DNA of 64,000 nucleotides, taken from assembly GCA_024291935.2 (NCBI GenBank), contig CM044310.1, positions 80,908,713 through 80,972,712 of the forward strand, written 5' to 3'. The translations under genes were made by a program, and so were the position numbers. Below, piece after piece: positions 54,095 to 63,878 of this stretch; position 1 is the first letter of the stretch, and every line of letters starts with the position of its first letter. The notes under the pieces are model-generated. The model did no database searches. It was not told where the DNA came from and worked only from the letters and a program-made list of their open reading frames with translations. The stretch is from Okapia johnstoni (Eukaryota > Chordata > Mammalia > Artiodactyla > Giraffidae).

Positions 54095-55477
54095 TTGATT
54101 GGCAGTGGCCACAGGACTGGTAAAGGTCAGTTTTCATTCCAATTCCAAAGAAAGGCAATGCCAAAGAATGCTCAAACTACCGCACACTTGCACTCATCTC
54201 ACATGCTAGTAAAGTAATGCTCAAAATTCTCCAAGCCAGGCTTCAATAGTACATGAACCAAGAACTTCCAGATGTTCAAGCTGGATTTAGAAAAAACAGA
54301 GGAACCAGAGGTCAAACTGCCAACATCCAATGGATCATCGAAGAAGCAAGAGAGTTCCAGAAAAACATCTACTTCTGCTTTTTTGACTACGCCAAAGCCT
54401 TTGACTGTGTTGATCACAACAAACTGTGGAAAATTCTTCAGTTCAGTCACTCAGTTGTGTCCGACTGTTTATGACCCCATGAACCGCAGCAGGCCAGGCC
54501 TCCCTGTCCATCACCAACTCCCGGAGTCCACCCAAACCCATGTCCATTGAGTTGGTGATGCCATCCAACCATCTCATCCTTTGAGATGGGAATACCAGAC
54601 CACCTGACCTGCCTCCTGAGAAATCTGTATGCAGGTCAAGAAGCAACAGTTAGAACTGGACATGGAACAAAAGACTGGTTCCAAATCGGGAAAGGAATCC
54701 GTCAAGGCTGTATATTGTCACCTCGTTTATTCAACTTATATGCAGAGTACATCATGAGAAATGCTGGACTGGATGAAGCACAGGCTGGAATCAAGATTTC
54801 TAGGAGAAATATCAATAACCTCAGATATGCAGATGACACCACTCTTATGGCAGAAAGTGAAGAACTAAAGAGCCTCTTGATGAAAGTGAAAGAGGAGAGT
54901 GAAAAAGTTGACTTAAAGCTCAACATTCAGAAAACTAAGATCGTGGCATCTGGTCCCATCACTTCATGGCAAAGAGATGGGGAAAAAATGGAAACAGTGA
55001 CACTTTTTTTGGTGGGGGGGGGTTCAAAATCGCTGCAGATAGTGACTGCAGCCATGAAATTAAAAGACACTTGCTCCTTGGAAGAAAGGTTATGACCAAC
55101 CTAGACAGCATATTAAAAAGCAGAGACATTACTTTGCCAACAAATGCCCATCTAGTCAAAGCTATGGTTTTTCTAGTAGTGATGTATGGATGTGAGAGTT
55201 GGACTATAAAAGCTGAGCGCCGAAGAATTGATGCTTTTGAACTGTGGTGTTGGAGAAGATTCTTCAGAGTCCCTTGGACAACAAGGAGATCCAACCAGTC
55301 CATCTTAAAGGAAATCAGTCCTGAATATCATTGGAAGGACTGAATATCATTGAAGCTGAAACTCCAATATTTTAGCCACCTGATGTGAAGAACTGACTCA
55401 TCAGAAAAGACCCTGATGCTGGGAAACATTGAAGGCGGGAGGAGAAGGGGACGACAGAGGATGAGATGGTTGGATGG
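54095..55477 (+). mobile_element. BovB LINE, partial, with inverted 3'-end insert and missing its own 3' end
   Basis: Sense BovB. The frame 54253-54440 holds the reverse-transcriptase motif FDYAKAFDCVDH. The frame 54586-55095 holds RQGC and YADD, and 55150-55290 encodes the YGCESW segment. It stops abruptly at 55477 (gatgagatggttggatgg), about 120 bp short of the normal BovB end, while the missing terminal section is found inverted at 54441-54580. Frameshifts and a G run (55010-55022) confirm it is dead. Confidence 0.92.
54441..54580 (-). mobile_element. Inverted BovB 3' end inside BovB
   Basis: 'cagttcagtcactcagttgtgtccgac', 'caccaactcccggagtcc', 'ccatccaaccatctcatcc' form the antisense terminal 140 bp of BovB, sitting between aaaattctt and gagatgggaatac of the host copy. 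The host lost about 4 bases there (gaaa expected). No clear target duplication. Confidence 0.9.
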
Positions 55478-55689
55478 AAGATAAGCTAATCATGTTTGTT
55501 TCAAGAGATTTAAAAAATATAAGGTCTAACGGGGCAGTTCAGTCTTTCTCTGGTGATGGGAGCCAACAGAGGTGAGGCCCAAACCTATCTGCACCAAGAT
55601 TCCTGCTCCCCCAGGCAGTGGGACTGATCTGCAGCAGGGAAGAATCAAGCCAACATAGGTAAAGAGAAATAGACATAAGAAATGGGGAA
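55478..55689. other. Short unassigned stretch
   Basis: Nothing recognised beyond a short AT-rich segment after BovB. Confidence 0.4.
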
Positions 55690-55885
55690 AGAGAGAGCGA
55701 GGAAGAGCAAGGAAGCCAACCCTGGGGATGTTCATGGCCTGGTCCAATTGGCCCTGAGAGCCGCTGAAACCTTTGAGCTCCTGGTGTTACATGAGGCTAC
55801 TTCCTCATCCTTCTCGAACATTCTCCTTCCTGCCAGAGTCTGTCTGGGCTGGGTTTCTCTCACTCGCAACAAAGCAAGTTCTAAT
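55690..55885 (+). mobile_element. Ancient interspersed repeat (family A), terminal part
   Basis: 'gaaagagagagcgaggaagagcaagg', 'tttgagctcctggtgttacatgagg', 'gctgggtttctctcactcgcaacaaagcaagttcta' fit the sense end of the family. Confidence 0.45.
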
Positions 55886-56164
55886 TAAAACAGCGATCAG
55901 TCCAACACTTTCTCTTTCTCCTGCCCATCTGCATGCCATCTGAACTTGGTCTTCAACTTTGCCCTTACCCTCTATTTCCACATCTGCTGTGGGGTAAAGC
56001 AGGACTTGGAGGGGTTTTGGGGCAGGTGGAATGCTGTGTCCCTGGGAGTTAATTAGTACTGTTGGAGTCCTTTCCAGTAATGTTTATAGATGTTGCCTCA
56101 GGATAATTTACTAGTGAAAGAGCAAATGCAGGTGTCTCTGAAGAGGTCCTCTGAGAGGCAGCCC
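55886..56164. other. Unassigned unique DNA
   Basis: Nothing recognised. Confidence 0.4.
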
Positions 56165-56375
56165 AGCACGTAGAACAGAGGGCGTGCTGAATTGGGAGCC
56201 TGGGGACCCAGGTTCAACCCCTGCCTGGCTGTTCACGAATGTGAACTTGGCAAGTCAAGGCCCAGGCCTCAGTATCCTCACTTGTAAAATGGAGATGATA
56301 ACACATGTCACGCCTGTCTCATGGAGGGTGTGTGTTTGGATGGAAGAATTCATGAATTCAACAATCCTTTGTCGA
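56165..56375 (+). mobile_element. MIR SINE
   Basis: 'gggagcctggggacccaggttcaacccctgcctggctgttcacgaatgtgaacttggcaag', 'cctcagtatcctcacttgtaaaatggagatgataac'. Almost the full MIR 5' and core regions. Confidence 0.85.
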
Positions 56376-56894
56376 GTTGCTGCCCTGAGTCTGGTACTGT
56401 GCGTTCATGCGGAGTACTTTGAGAATTGTATATGCCTGCATCTTTCTTCTTTCCAGCACCCTTGAGGAAGAACCGAGAGACATGTCTGGGGAAGGAGGGT
56501 ATTCCCTACCTGCCCTTTCTCTGGACCCCTGATGGGCTAGGGAGGCAGTGGAGTCATAGCAGTCTCCTACCTATATGAGAACTTGGCCGTTTTCCCCTGA
56601 AATGTCACAGCACCTGGACATCTCATGACTCACATCTTGGGCTCACCTTAACCTGAGATGAGCAACCCAACTGGGGAACCACCTCCCACCATTCCTTTCT
56701 GGTAAGCATCAGGGCCTCTTTCCCTTCCTGAGGATCCAGAATCAGCAGTGTGCTCCTCACGCCACCCTGCCAGCTTCCTAGCTGGCCAAAGCCTGGGGCA
56801 ACTGTTGCCTTTGGCACCGTGATGTCTTGACTTTACAAATTCACAGTTTCTGGAACCCTTATTTGAGAATTCCTACCCACTGCCTTCCTGTCCC
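56376..56894. other. Unassigned unique DNA
   Basis: Nothing recognised. Confidence 0.4.
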
Positions 56895-57130
56895 AGACTC
56901 AGGTGAAGTCATCTGAACTGAGAACCAGCAGCCATACCTGAGTCCTGATCCTAGTGATGCTCTCAGACCTCGGGCAGGTCACATCTCATACTCTTTGCTC
57001 CTCGGAGTCCCCATCTATAAAACTGGGATGAAAATACCTGCTCTCCTGACCTCACAGATAGAAAATTAGGTTAGAGATTTGAAATACAGAGAAGCACGAT
57101 GTGACTGCAAGGTACTAGTATCAATTTTTA
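56895..57130 (+). mobile_element. MIR SINE
   Basis: 'gagtcctgatcctagtgatgctctcagacctcgggcaggtcac', 'gagtccccatctataaaactgggatgaaaatacctgctctcctgacctcacagat'. Confidence 0.75.
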
Positions 57131-57370
57131 TATAACCTTAAAAACCTTATTACAAAAAAGGTTATCTGTTCATTGGGGGAAACTTCAAAAATGTAGATAA
57201 GAAAATGATGAAAATAAAAATAACCCACAATCGCATCACCTAGAGAGAACTGCTGTAAATAATTCAACAGATATCGTGCTAAAGATCTACAGCTATCTAC
57301 TTGAAATGGGACAACTCTCTCTGTGCTATTTTGCAGTTTGATTTTTCACATAACACGAATCCTCAGAGGT
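57131..57370. other. Old LINE-like fragment, family unassigned
   Basis: 'aaaataaaaataacccacaatcgcatcacctagagagaactgctgtaaataattc' and 'attttgcagtttgatttttcac' resemble a common old mammalian LINE segment. Confidence 0.4.
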
Positions 57371-58025
57371 ATGCTTTGCCAGAGGTTCAACTTGTGGAAT
57401 TTCCTCCCTCTATTCAGAACTAGCAGACCACTTTGGAGTGGTCAAAGGTCATATCCTCCATCCTCCAAAGAGTAGATGTAGACCGCTTGGGTTCCCTGGG
57501 GAGCCTCCTTCAGGAGGTCTGTAGAATGAAGGTTATGGAGTCAGACCCATGGGAGGTAGAGATTGGGGACTCTGGTCCTAAGAGGTGGTGAGAAATGGGT
57601 CCAGGACTGACCCGGGATCCCAGGAGCTGCCCAAGCCTCTGGAGGTGGTGGGCTGGGGAGGAAAATGAGCTGCCCACCTGCACATCCAATTCTAGGGAGC
57701 CCTAAGCCAAGCGAGGCACCCCAGGGGTGCTATTGCTGCCCCTCCCCCAACAGGGATACAGACTAGGGAGAGTTGCAGCAGTCAGTCAGCATCTTGGCTG
57801 TGAGTAGCCCTCAATGTATTGGGTGGATGGTCTACAGCAGAAGTGGCCTGACTCATCTCTAGAGTTTTCTCAACATGGATACCTGGGTGGACCACCTACC
57901 CCCCCTATGATTCCTAGGAAAAACCATGATTGAAAGAGGCCTTAAGAGAGAGACATTAACTATTCTAATCATAAAAGTGAAGGATTGAGCAACTAATCAG
58001 AAAAGGAAAAGAGATGTCTCTATTT
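57371..58025. other. Unassigned unique DNA with a DR1-like site
   Basis: 57439-57451 reads tggtcaaaggtca, a near-perfect direct repeat of AGGTCA spaced by one base, the element bound by HNF4 or PPAR/RXR-type nuclear receptors. No gene recognised. Confidence 0.4.
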
Positions 58026-58250
58026 GTAGTGGGTTGAATGGTTCTCCCATTATAGTGGGGTTGATATGTTCACTTGGGACCCATGAATGCAATCTTACTT
58101 GGAAAAAAGAGTCTTTGCAGAAGAAATTAAGCAAAGGATCTTGAGATAAAATCATCCTAGATTTAGGATGGGGACTAAATCCAACGGCAGGTATCCTTAC
58201 AAAAGCAGAAGGATATTTGAGACATAAAGGAGAGGAGACTATTCCTTTAG
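58026..58250 (+). mobile_element. MLT1-type MaLR LTR fragment
   Basis: 'gtgggttgaatggttctccc', 'gacccatgaatgcaatcttacttgg', 'gtctttgcagaagaaattaagcaaaggatcttgagataaaatcatcctagattt', 'ggactaaatccaacggcaggtatccttac'. The 3' part is missing. Confidence 0.8.
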
Positions 58251-58269
58251 TGACCTCAACTGAGGTCGG

Positions 58270-58487
58270 TGTGTGCTAAGTTGCTTCAGTCATGTCCAAA
58301 TCTTTGCAACCCTATGGACTATAGCCTGCCAGGCTCCTCTGTCCATGGGATTCTCCAGGCAAGAATACTGGAGTGGGTTGCCGTGCCCTCCTCCAGGGCA
58401 TCTTCCTAATCTGGGGATTGAACCCATATCTCTTATGTCTCCTACATTGGCAGGCAGGTTCTTTACCACTAGCACCACCTGAGAAGC
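58270..58487 (-). mobile_element. Bov-tA SINE
   Basis: 'gtgtgctaagttgcttcagtcatgtcc', 'ctccaggcaagaatactggagtgggttgcc', 'ttctttaccactagcaccacctgagaagcccc'. Full length, of the 'tggtgctagtggtaaagaa' subfamily. Confidence 0.92.
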
Positions 58488-58809
58488 CCCAGCAGGAAGG
58501 GTGGAGTTTGGAAAGTCGGAGCCCCAGCATCATGGATCAAGTGTAAGCATGGATACAGAGCTAGAACTCAGCAGGTGTGATAAGTAGTTCAAGAACTGTG
58601 GCCCCATCTGTATCCAGTCCTGATTCTGCAGTGTCCTAGGGAGCCTGTGAACCCCATTTATGCTTCTAGTGGATCTATTTTTATCCAGGCAGCCAGAATT
58701 GTTTTCTGTTGCTTGTAACCAGGTGGAGCTTAACTAGCAGGTTATAGGTACTTAACCAGCAACCTGCAAGTTGCAGGTTATTGCTAGCAGGGAGAGCTTA
58801 ACAGCTGTG

Positions 58810-58945
58810 TGTTCCTCATATAATTCCATGAAGAAAGTTGATAGAAAGTGTGATACCCATTTTACAGATGAGGAAATTGAGGTTTGATGAGATCAAGTCT
58901 CCTACTCAAACCTGGTCAGGGACAGTACTAGGACCAAAGTCCTTC
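58810..58945 (-). mobile_element. MIR SINE
   Basis: 'tgatacccattttacagatgaggaaattgaggtttgatgag', 'ggtcagggacagtactaggaccaaag'. Confidence 0.8.
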
Positions 58946-59374
58946 CCTCTCATTTTACTTCTCACCTGACCTGCTAAGTCCAGAAGACAAAAGAAGCTCT
59001 GAACCTCCTGGGCTGGTGATGCTCTCCACTTGCTGCAGAAAAGAAAATGGAAGATCTGTGGATATTCTTTACAGTCAGCCAGAGTGGTGAGTCTGCTTAA
59101 GCAAAGTGTCAGTTTGCCCATTACCTTGATGGAGGAGAATTGTGTGTAACAACTTTAAGTTGTTGGAGAGGTGGCAATTGAATGGAGACAACTGGCCTTT
59201 AAATTTATTCCCAGAATGACTTTGAGCTGAGGCAGGGAGACAGAGAATGTTGCTTTCCCTCTGAACCATCCCCCCTTTTCTTCTCCAGTAATTTCTCAAG
59301 TGTCAAGATAAAACCTGGGAAAGGCTGCTCCCAGGAGGGCTCTCGCCTGTGCTTTCCAGGAGAGACAGGCCTTC
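58946..59374. other. Unassigned unique DNA
   Basis: Nothing recognised. Minus-strand frames of 71-147 codons over 58906-59648 overlap each other and carry no known domain. Confidence 0.4.
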
Positions 59375-59416
59375 TCCTGCATTGGCAGGCAGGTACCACC
59401 TGAGAAGCCCCAGGAG
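59375..59416 (-). mobile_element. 40-bp Bov-tA remnant
   Basis: tcctgcattggcaggcaggt is joined directly to accacctgagaagccccagg, the terminal part of an antisense Bov-tA lacking about 15 bp in the middle. The shared gagaagccccag variant links it to the copy at 58270-58487. Confidence 0.6.
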
Positions 59417-59449
59417 GGGCTTCTAAAATGAGTCTCTTTAGGTATCTGC

Positions 59450-59720
59450 AAAGTTGGCCATAAAGACACATGGTAGGGAAAGGTGCCTGCAAGGACTCTG
59501 AAATGGAATAAAAATCTCTTCGAGGTTTAGAAAATAAAAAACGACTGAGACACCGCTCTATTGATTTTCTTTCTCTGATCTCACACCACTGGGTGAATAA
59601 ATTATTCTTGGAGGTTTTGTACAAATTACTCAATAAAGTCACAAGCAATGTGTCTGGTAAATGTGGCCTGCTCTGATTTCAAGTGCACATGGCCGCCCGC
59701 GGCAGGAAGCGCTAAGGTAG
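59450..59720. promoter_or_regulatory. Candidate conserved non-coding element
   Basis: Unique DNA with kept CpGs (tcttcgagg, aaaacgactg, acaccgctc, catggccgcccgcggcagg, agcgctaagg) and AT cores (gaataaattattcttgg). gccgcccgcggc (59692-59703) is an imperfect GC palindrome. Conservation and function are inferred. Confidence 0.28.
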
Positions 59721-59896
59721 AAGAGATCTTGGGGGTACGGAATTCAACTCTGACTTCCTGGTGTGAATAATGGAAGGCAGGGTGATTGAGAGATGTACCT
59801 GGGGGTCACAGAGTGAAATTAGAACTTGGAGCAGTTGACTGCACCATGCTGTCTCCAAATGTGAAAGCAGGTAAGACAGGAGCCTTGATAGGTTCC

Positions 59897-60429
59897 TGTG
59901 ATAGTTCACTTTATGTGTCAACTTGACTGGGTCACAGGGTGCGCAGACATTTGGCCAAATGTTATTCTGGATGCATCCATCTGTCAGATGTTTCTGGGTG
60001 AGATTAACATTTGAGTCAGTGGACTGAGTAAGCAGATGCTTTCCTTAACATGAGATGAGCTTCATCCAATCATTTGAAGAACTGACTGGAACAATAATGG
60101 TGAAAAGAGAACTCCTCCCTGACTGCTGAGCTGGGACATGGGTCTTTTCCCACCTTTGGATTTGAACTGAAGCACTGGCTCTTCTTGGATCTCCAGCCTG
60201 CTGGAATTTGGAATAATTGCATACCATCATCTATCCTGCTTCTCAGGCCTTCAGACTCAAACTGGAACTACATCATGACATCGTCTGGGTCTCTAGCCTG
60301 CTAACTGCCAATTTGGGGGCCTTCTCAGCCTCCACACTTGTGTGAGCCAATTCCTGATAATAAATCTCTTTATAAATACGTACATACATATATCCTTTCG
60401 GTTCTGTTTCCCTGGAGAACCCTAATACA
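59897..60429 (+). mobile_element. MLT2-type ERVL LTR, complete solo LTR
   Basis: Starts 'tgtgatagttcactttatgtgtcaacttgactgggtc', has 'gattaacatttgagtcagtggactgag', 'gagcttcatccaatcatttgaag', 'cctccacacttgtgtgagccaattcctgataataaat' (poly(A) signal aataaa) and ends 'ttctgtttccctggagaaccctaataca'. Flanked by gttcc and gtgcc, a possible decayed 5-bp duplication. Old endogenous retroviral LTR with no internal genes here. Confidence 0.88.
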
Positions 60430-60803
60430 GTGCCCATGAGTAGGAGAGAAAAATAGAAAAAGTGATGATTTACCCAAAAGCTTGACATCTGAAAGAGCTA
60501 AAAGAAATATTTACCTGAATTCACAAAGGGATCATTACCAAAGGGCCAAGATCTGTTTTCTACATGGACTCCCTGTTTTGTATGTTTTCATATAGAAGAG
60601 CAATTCTGGCTGTTGACATTGCTATGCTATTTCTTCAGCTACCCAAGCAGGTCTATAGCAGAGGCTGCAGAAAGATAGCTTTAGGCTGGCACTGCCCTCA
60701 AGATGTGTTCTGTTTGGCCCACACTATGGGGTTTTTTCCCACAGTATATTTTTTGTGATTATTTTTAACGTATAGTGTTTTAACCATTTTTAAACTTATA
60801 TTT
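60430..60803. other. Unassigned unique DNA
   Basis: Nothing recognised. AT-rich near 60740-60800. Confidence 0.4.
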
Positions 60804-60810
60804 AAACTTG

Positions 60811-61235
60811 TATGGATGTGAGAGTTGGACGGTGAAGAAAGCTGAGCGCTGAAGAATTGATGCTTTTGAACTGCGGTGCTGGAGAAGACTCTTGAGAGTC
60901 CCTTGGACTGCAAGGAGATCCAATCAATCCATCCTAAAGGAGATCAATCCTGGGTGTTCATTGGAAGGACTGATGTTGAAGCTGAAACTCCAATACTTTG
61001 GCCACCTCATGCGAAGAGTTGACTCATTGGAAAAGACCCTAATGCTGGGTAGGATTGGGGGCAGGAGGAGAAGGGGACGACAGAGGATGAGATGGTTGGA
61101 TGGCATCACCGACTCCATGGACATGGGTTTGGGTAGACTCCGGGAGTTGATGATGGACAGAGAGGCCTGGCGTGCTGTGGTTCATGGGGTCGCAAAGAGT
61201 CAGACACGACTGAGCGACTGAACTGAACTGAACTG
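60811..61235 (+). mobile_element. BovB LINE 3' end, young copy
   Basis: Sense BovB from YGCESW (tatggatgtgagagttgg) through the natural stop after SQTRLSD, with one unbroken 109-codon frame from 60892 (a premature stop lies upstream at 60850). It ends in the aactg tandem tail. A 10-bp target duplication, aaacttgtat, lies at 60804-60813 and 61236-61245. Confidence 0.95.
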
Positions 61236-61245
61236 AAACTTGTAT

Positions 61246-61748
61246 TTTAAAAGTCAAGGGATTTTACATTAAAATTCCACTTTTATTGTTTTAAAAATAA
61301 AAAGACAAGATTCAGCAATGGCCACATTCAGCTGGTGTTAAGCAGCAGCTGTACTTTCAGTTACTGTGAGTGTCAGAAATTCCCCATAGCCCCCACCTTT
61401 CCCAAATGTCTCCCCAATGCTGAAGCTAAGGATCAGCACCTTTTGTCATCATGCTGTGCTGCCCAGATCAATTATCAAATAATTCAGAATGTCTTTGAGA
61501 TAAAGACATTGATTCAATCGATTAACGTCTCTTTGCTACTGACTATTCCTAGGAGACTGTTGGGAGGTGACAATATAAAGTCGGCACGGCTTTTGCCCAT
61601 AATGAGAGGCAGTCACAGAGAAAAGGTTTCTATATTCAGGTCTCAATTCACATCTCTTGTACCCTTATTAAGTATGCAGGTTGCTGGTTTGGTTGAAGCA
61701 GGTATATGTACTGAGAGGAGCTAAGGTGGGGTTAAGAGTTAAGGTACT
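61246..61748. other. Unassigned unique DNA
   Basis: A 129-codon plus frame at 61335-61724 has no recognised domain. Nothing else seen. Confidence 0.4.
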
Positions 61749-62006
61749 GTCAAATTGAGGGGCTTCCCAGGTGACTCAGTGGTAAAGAATCTGTCTGCCA
61801 ATGCAGGAGACACAAGAAACACAAGTTCGATTCCTGGCAGGAAGACTCCCTGGAGGAGGTGAAGGAGGAAATGGCAACCCCCTCCAGAATTCTTGCTTGG
61901 GAAATCCCATGGACAGAGGAGCCCAGCAGGCTACAGTGCATGGGGTCACAAAGAATCAGACATGACTGAGCACGGAGGCTCACACACACTTGGCGTCAAA
62001 TCGAGG
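61749..62006 (+). mobile_element. Bov-tA SINE
   Basis: ggcttcccaggtgactcagt, 'acacaagttcgattcctggc', 'attcttgcttgggaaatccc', 'catggggtcacaaagaatcag', then a CA-rich end. gtcaaattgagg (61749-61760) and gtcaaatcgagg (61995-62006) are a 12-bp target duplication with one change. Confidence 0.93.
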
Positions 62007-62109
62007 TAAGCTGCTGCAAGTGGGAGCTTTAGCTGTGGACGTGGAAGTATTACGGAATAGTTTCTGAGTGGGAGTATGGCATGATAATAAAGAAAGAATC
62101 GTGGTGGCA

Positions 62110-62460
62110 GAGACCAGTTGTCCACCAAGCCAGCCCTCTTCTGGAGACTCAGACTACATTTCCCAGCACTCTCTGCAGTCAGGCAAGACCATGTGATTGA
62201 ATTTCAGCCAATGTGCGAGGGAGCAACAGCATTTTGAAACCTGACACTCCCAACTCTCTCAAGTGACAGCTTCCATCTTCTTTCCCCTTTCGACAGCTGA
62301 GTATTGATTTTCTGAAGCTGTAGCCATATCATGCAAAGAGCCTAGATCCCCGGATTCACTGTGTGGAGGGAATACCTGCGTTAGACTGTGATGTGGACAA
62401 GAAACAAGTTTTTACTTTGTTAAGCCACTGAGATTTGGGGTTTATTTATTACCATTTCCT
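62110..62460 (+). mobile_element. Ancient LTR-like repeat, family unassigned (family C)
   Basis: 'cagactacatttcccagcactctctgcagtcaggcaagaccatgtgattg', 'tcagccaatgtgcgaggg', and at the end 'ttttactttgttaagccactgagatttggggtttatttattacc'. The ordering is that of a common old mammalian LTR-type repeat. Confidence 0.6.
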
Positions 62461-62462
62461 TA

Positions 62463-62690
62463 ACAGTAGCAGCAATAATGACAAGAGTAATTTGTTAAGT
62501 GCTTACTCTGTGTTAGGCATTGATCTAAGTGCCTTACATACATTATCAGATTAATAAGTCATTGCAGTTCTCCAAGATAGGCATTTTTATTAATATTTCC
62601 ACTCAACAGTGAAGAAACTGAAGTATGGAGAGGTTAAATGACTTGCCCAGGATCACACAGCTACTAACTGGAAATGATGTTTCCCATGCG
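62463..62690 (-). mobile_element. MIR SINE, nearly complete
   Basis: 'gttaagtgcttactctgtgttaggcattgatctaagtgccttacatacattatcag', 'cactcaacagtgaagaaactgaagtatggagaggttaaatgacttgcccaggatcacacagctactaactgg'. The best preserved MIR in the window. Confidence 0.92.
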
Positions 62691-63049
62691 TCTCTAGAAG
62701 CAGAGAAACTGAGAAAGGAGGCACACACTCTTCTAAGCTTTAGGCTGGAGGACTCTTTAGAAAAGAGCCCTTGTTCCAAGCCAGCACGTAGTGGCACCTC
62801 AAGGAACCAGTGTGGGAGAAAGCAAAACGGGGCTAAAGACCAGAGAGGAGGGTGGGGTCTCCGGCAGGGTCCCTGGCCCTTGGGAGGCTCCGGGCGCTGA
62901 GTTCCAGGTGCCCTGCTGGGTTCTCATGAGGAGACTGCTAGAAAGCAAGGAGACAGGCCAGTAAGATCCCTTCAGATCTGAGGAACATGGTGTCATGGAA
63001 CAGGGGTTGGGGGTATCAGGGAGCGAATCTCTGAAGAGCTGCATTTGGG
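62691..63049. other. Unassigned unique DNA
   Basis: G-rich and locally CpG-containing (ctccgggcgctgag). No exon recognised. Confidence 0.4.
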
Positions 63050-63235
63050 TTGAGAACTGTATACTGAGCAGTCCCAGGAAGAACAAGGAAAGTGTCCCAG
63101 GTAGGAGGGACAGCAAGAACAAAAGCCCCTTCTGCTAAGGAACTGGCTGAGAATGAACTTCAAGGGTTTAGGCAACAGCAGAGAGGCCAGAGGGGCTGGA
63201 GGGAACCAGAGGATTGGCAGAGGTTGGAGGTCACC
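63050..63235 (-). mobile_element. L2 LINE fragment
   Basis: 'tcccaggtaggagggacagcaagaacaaaagccccttctgctaagg', 'ggccagaggggctggaggg' fit the antisense L2 'ttccaggcagagggaacagcatgtgcaaaggccctgaggc' section. Confidence 0.55.
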
Positions 63236-63429
63236 AGGGGCCAGCCTCCGAAGCTATGTGGGTCACAGGGCAGGAGCACTGGCCTCTCCTCTGGCTCCTC
63301 TGAAATCCTTGGGGACCAGGACTGCCCAGTGCAGGAACCCAGAGAAACTTGCTCCATTGCTAGCTTCAGGGGGTTGGGTGAGGGATGCCTGGGAACATTC
63401 TCAGGTGGGGGCAGAACAATGAAGTGGTG
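63236..63429. other. Unassigned unique DNA
   Basis: Nothing recognised. Overlapping frames of 89-112 codons extend across this and the L2 fragment. Confidence 0.4.
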
Positions 63430-63648
63430 AAGGATGGAGAATCTTCAGTGAGCTGTGCCCAAATCTCGGTGGTCAACTTTCAGGCGATTCAGTCTTGAGT
63501 ATATTCCATAATTTGGGCTCCGATATTTTCTCATCTGTCAAAGGAGAATAATTGTATACCCACTCTTCCCAGGCATTGGGGGGTGCCTAAGAGACTTCTA
63601 GCATGGAGTAGCACTCCCTAAATATTAGCCCTAGTTATTGGTCATATT
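63430..63648 (+). mobile_element. MIR SINE
   Basis: 'attttctcatctgtcaaaggagaataattgtatacccactcttcccaggcattg', 'agcatggagtagcactccctaaatattagccctagttattgg'. Its end hosts the next SINE. Confidence 0.75.
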
Positions 63649-63878
63649 TGAGGCTTCCTAGATGGTGCTAGTGGTAAAGAACCCACCTGGCAACGCCAGA
63701 GACGTAAGAGATGAGGGTTTGATCCCTGGGTTGGGAAGATCCCCTGGAGAAGGAAATGGCAACCCCTCCAGTATTCTTCCCTGGAAGAGGAGGAGCCTGG
63801 CAGACTACAGTCCATGGGGTTGCAAAGAGTTGGACATGACTGAAGCGACTTAGCATGCACCCCACATTGGTTATATTT
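63637..63878 (+). mobile_element. Bov-tA SINE
   Basis: aggcttcctagatggtgcta, 'gagggtttgatccctgggttggg', 'ccagtattcttccctggaag', 'gtccatggggttgcaaagagttgg'. A 13-bp target duplication, attggtcatattt / attggttatattt, lies at 63637-63649 and 63866-63878. Confidence 0.93.

Noticed and set aside
58251..58268. gacctcaactgaggtc short palindrome
   Set aside because: Arms of 7 bp next to a SINE insertion. Such lengths arise often by chance.
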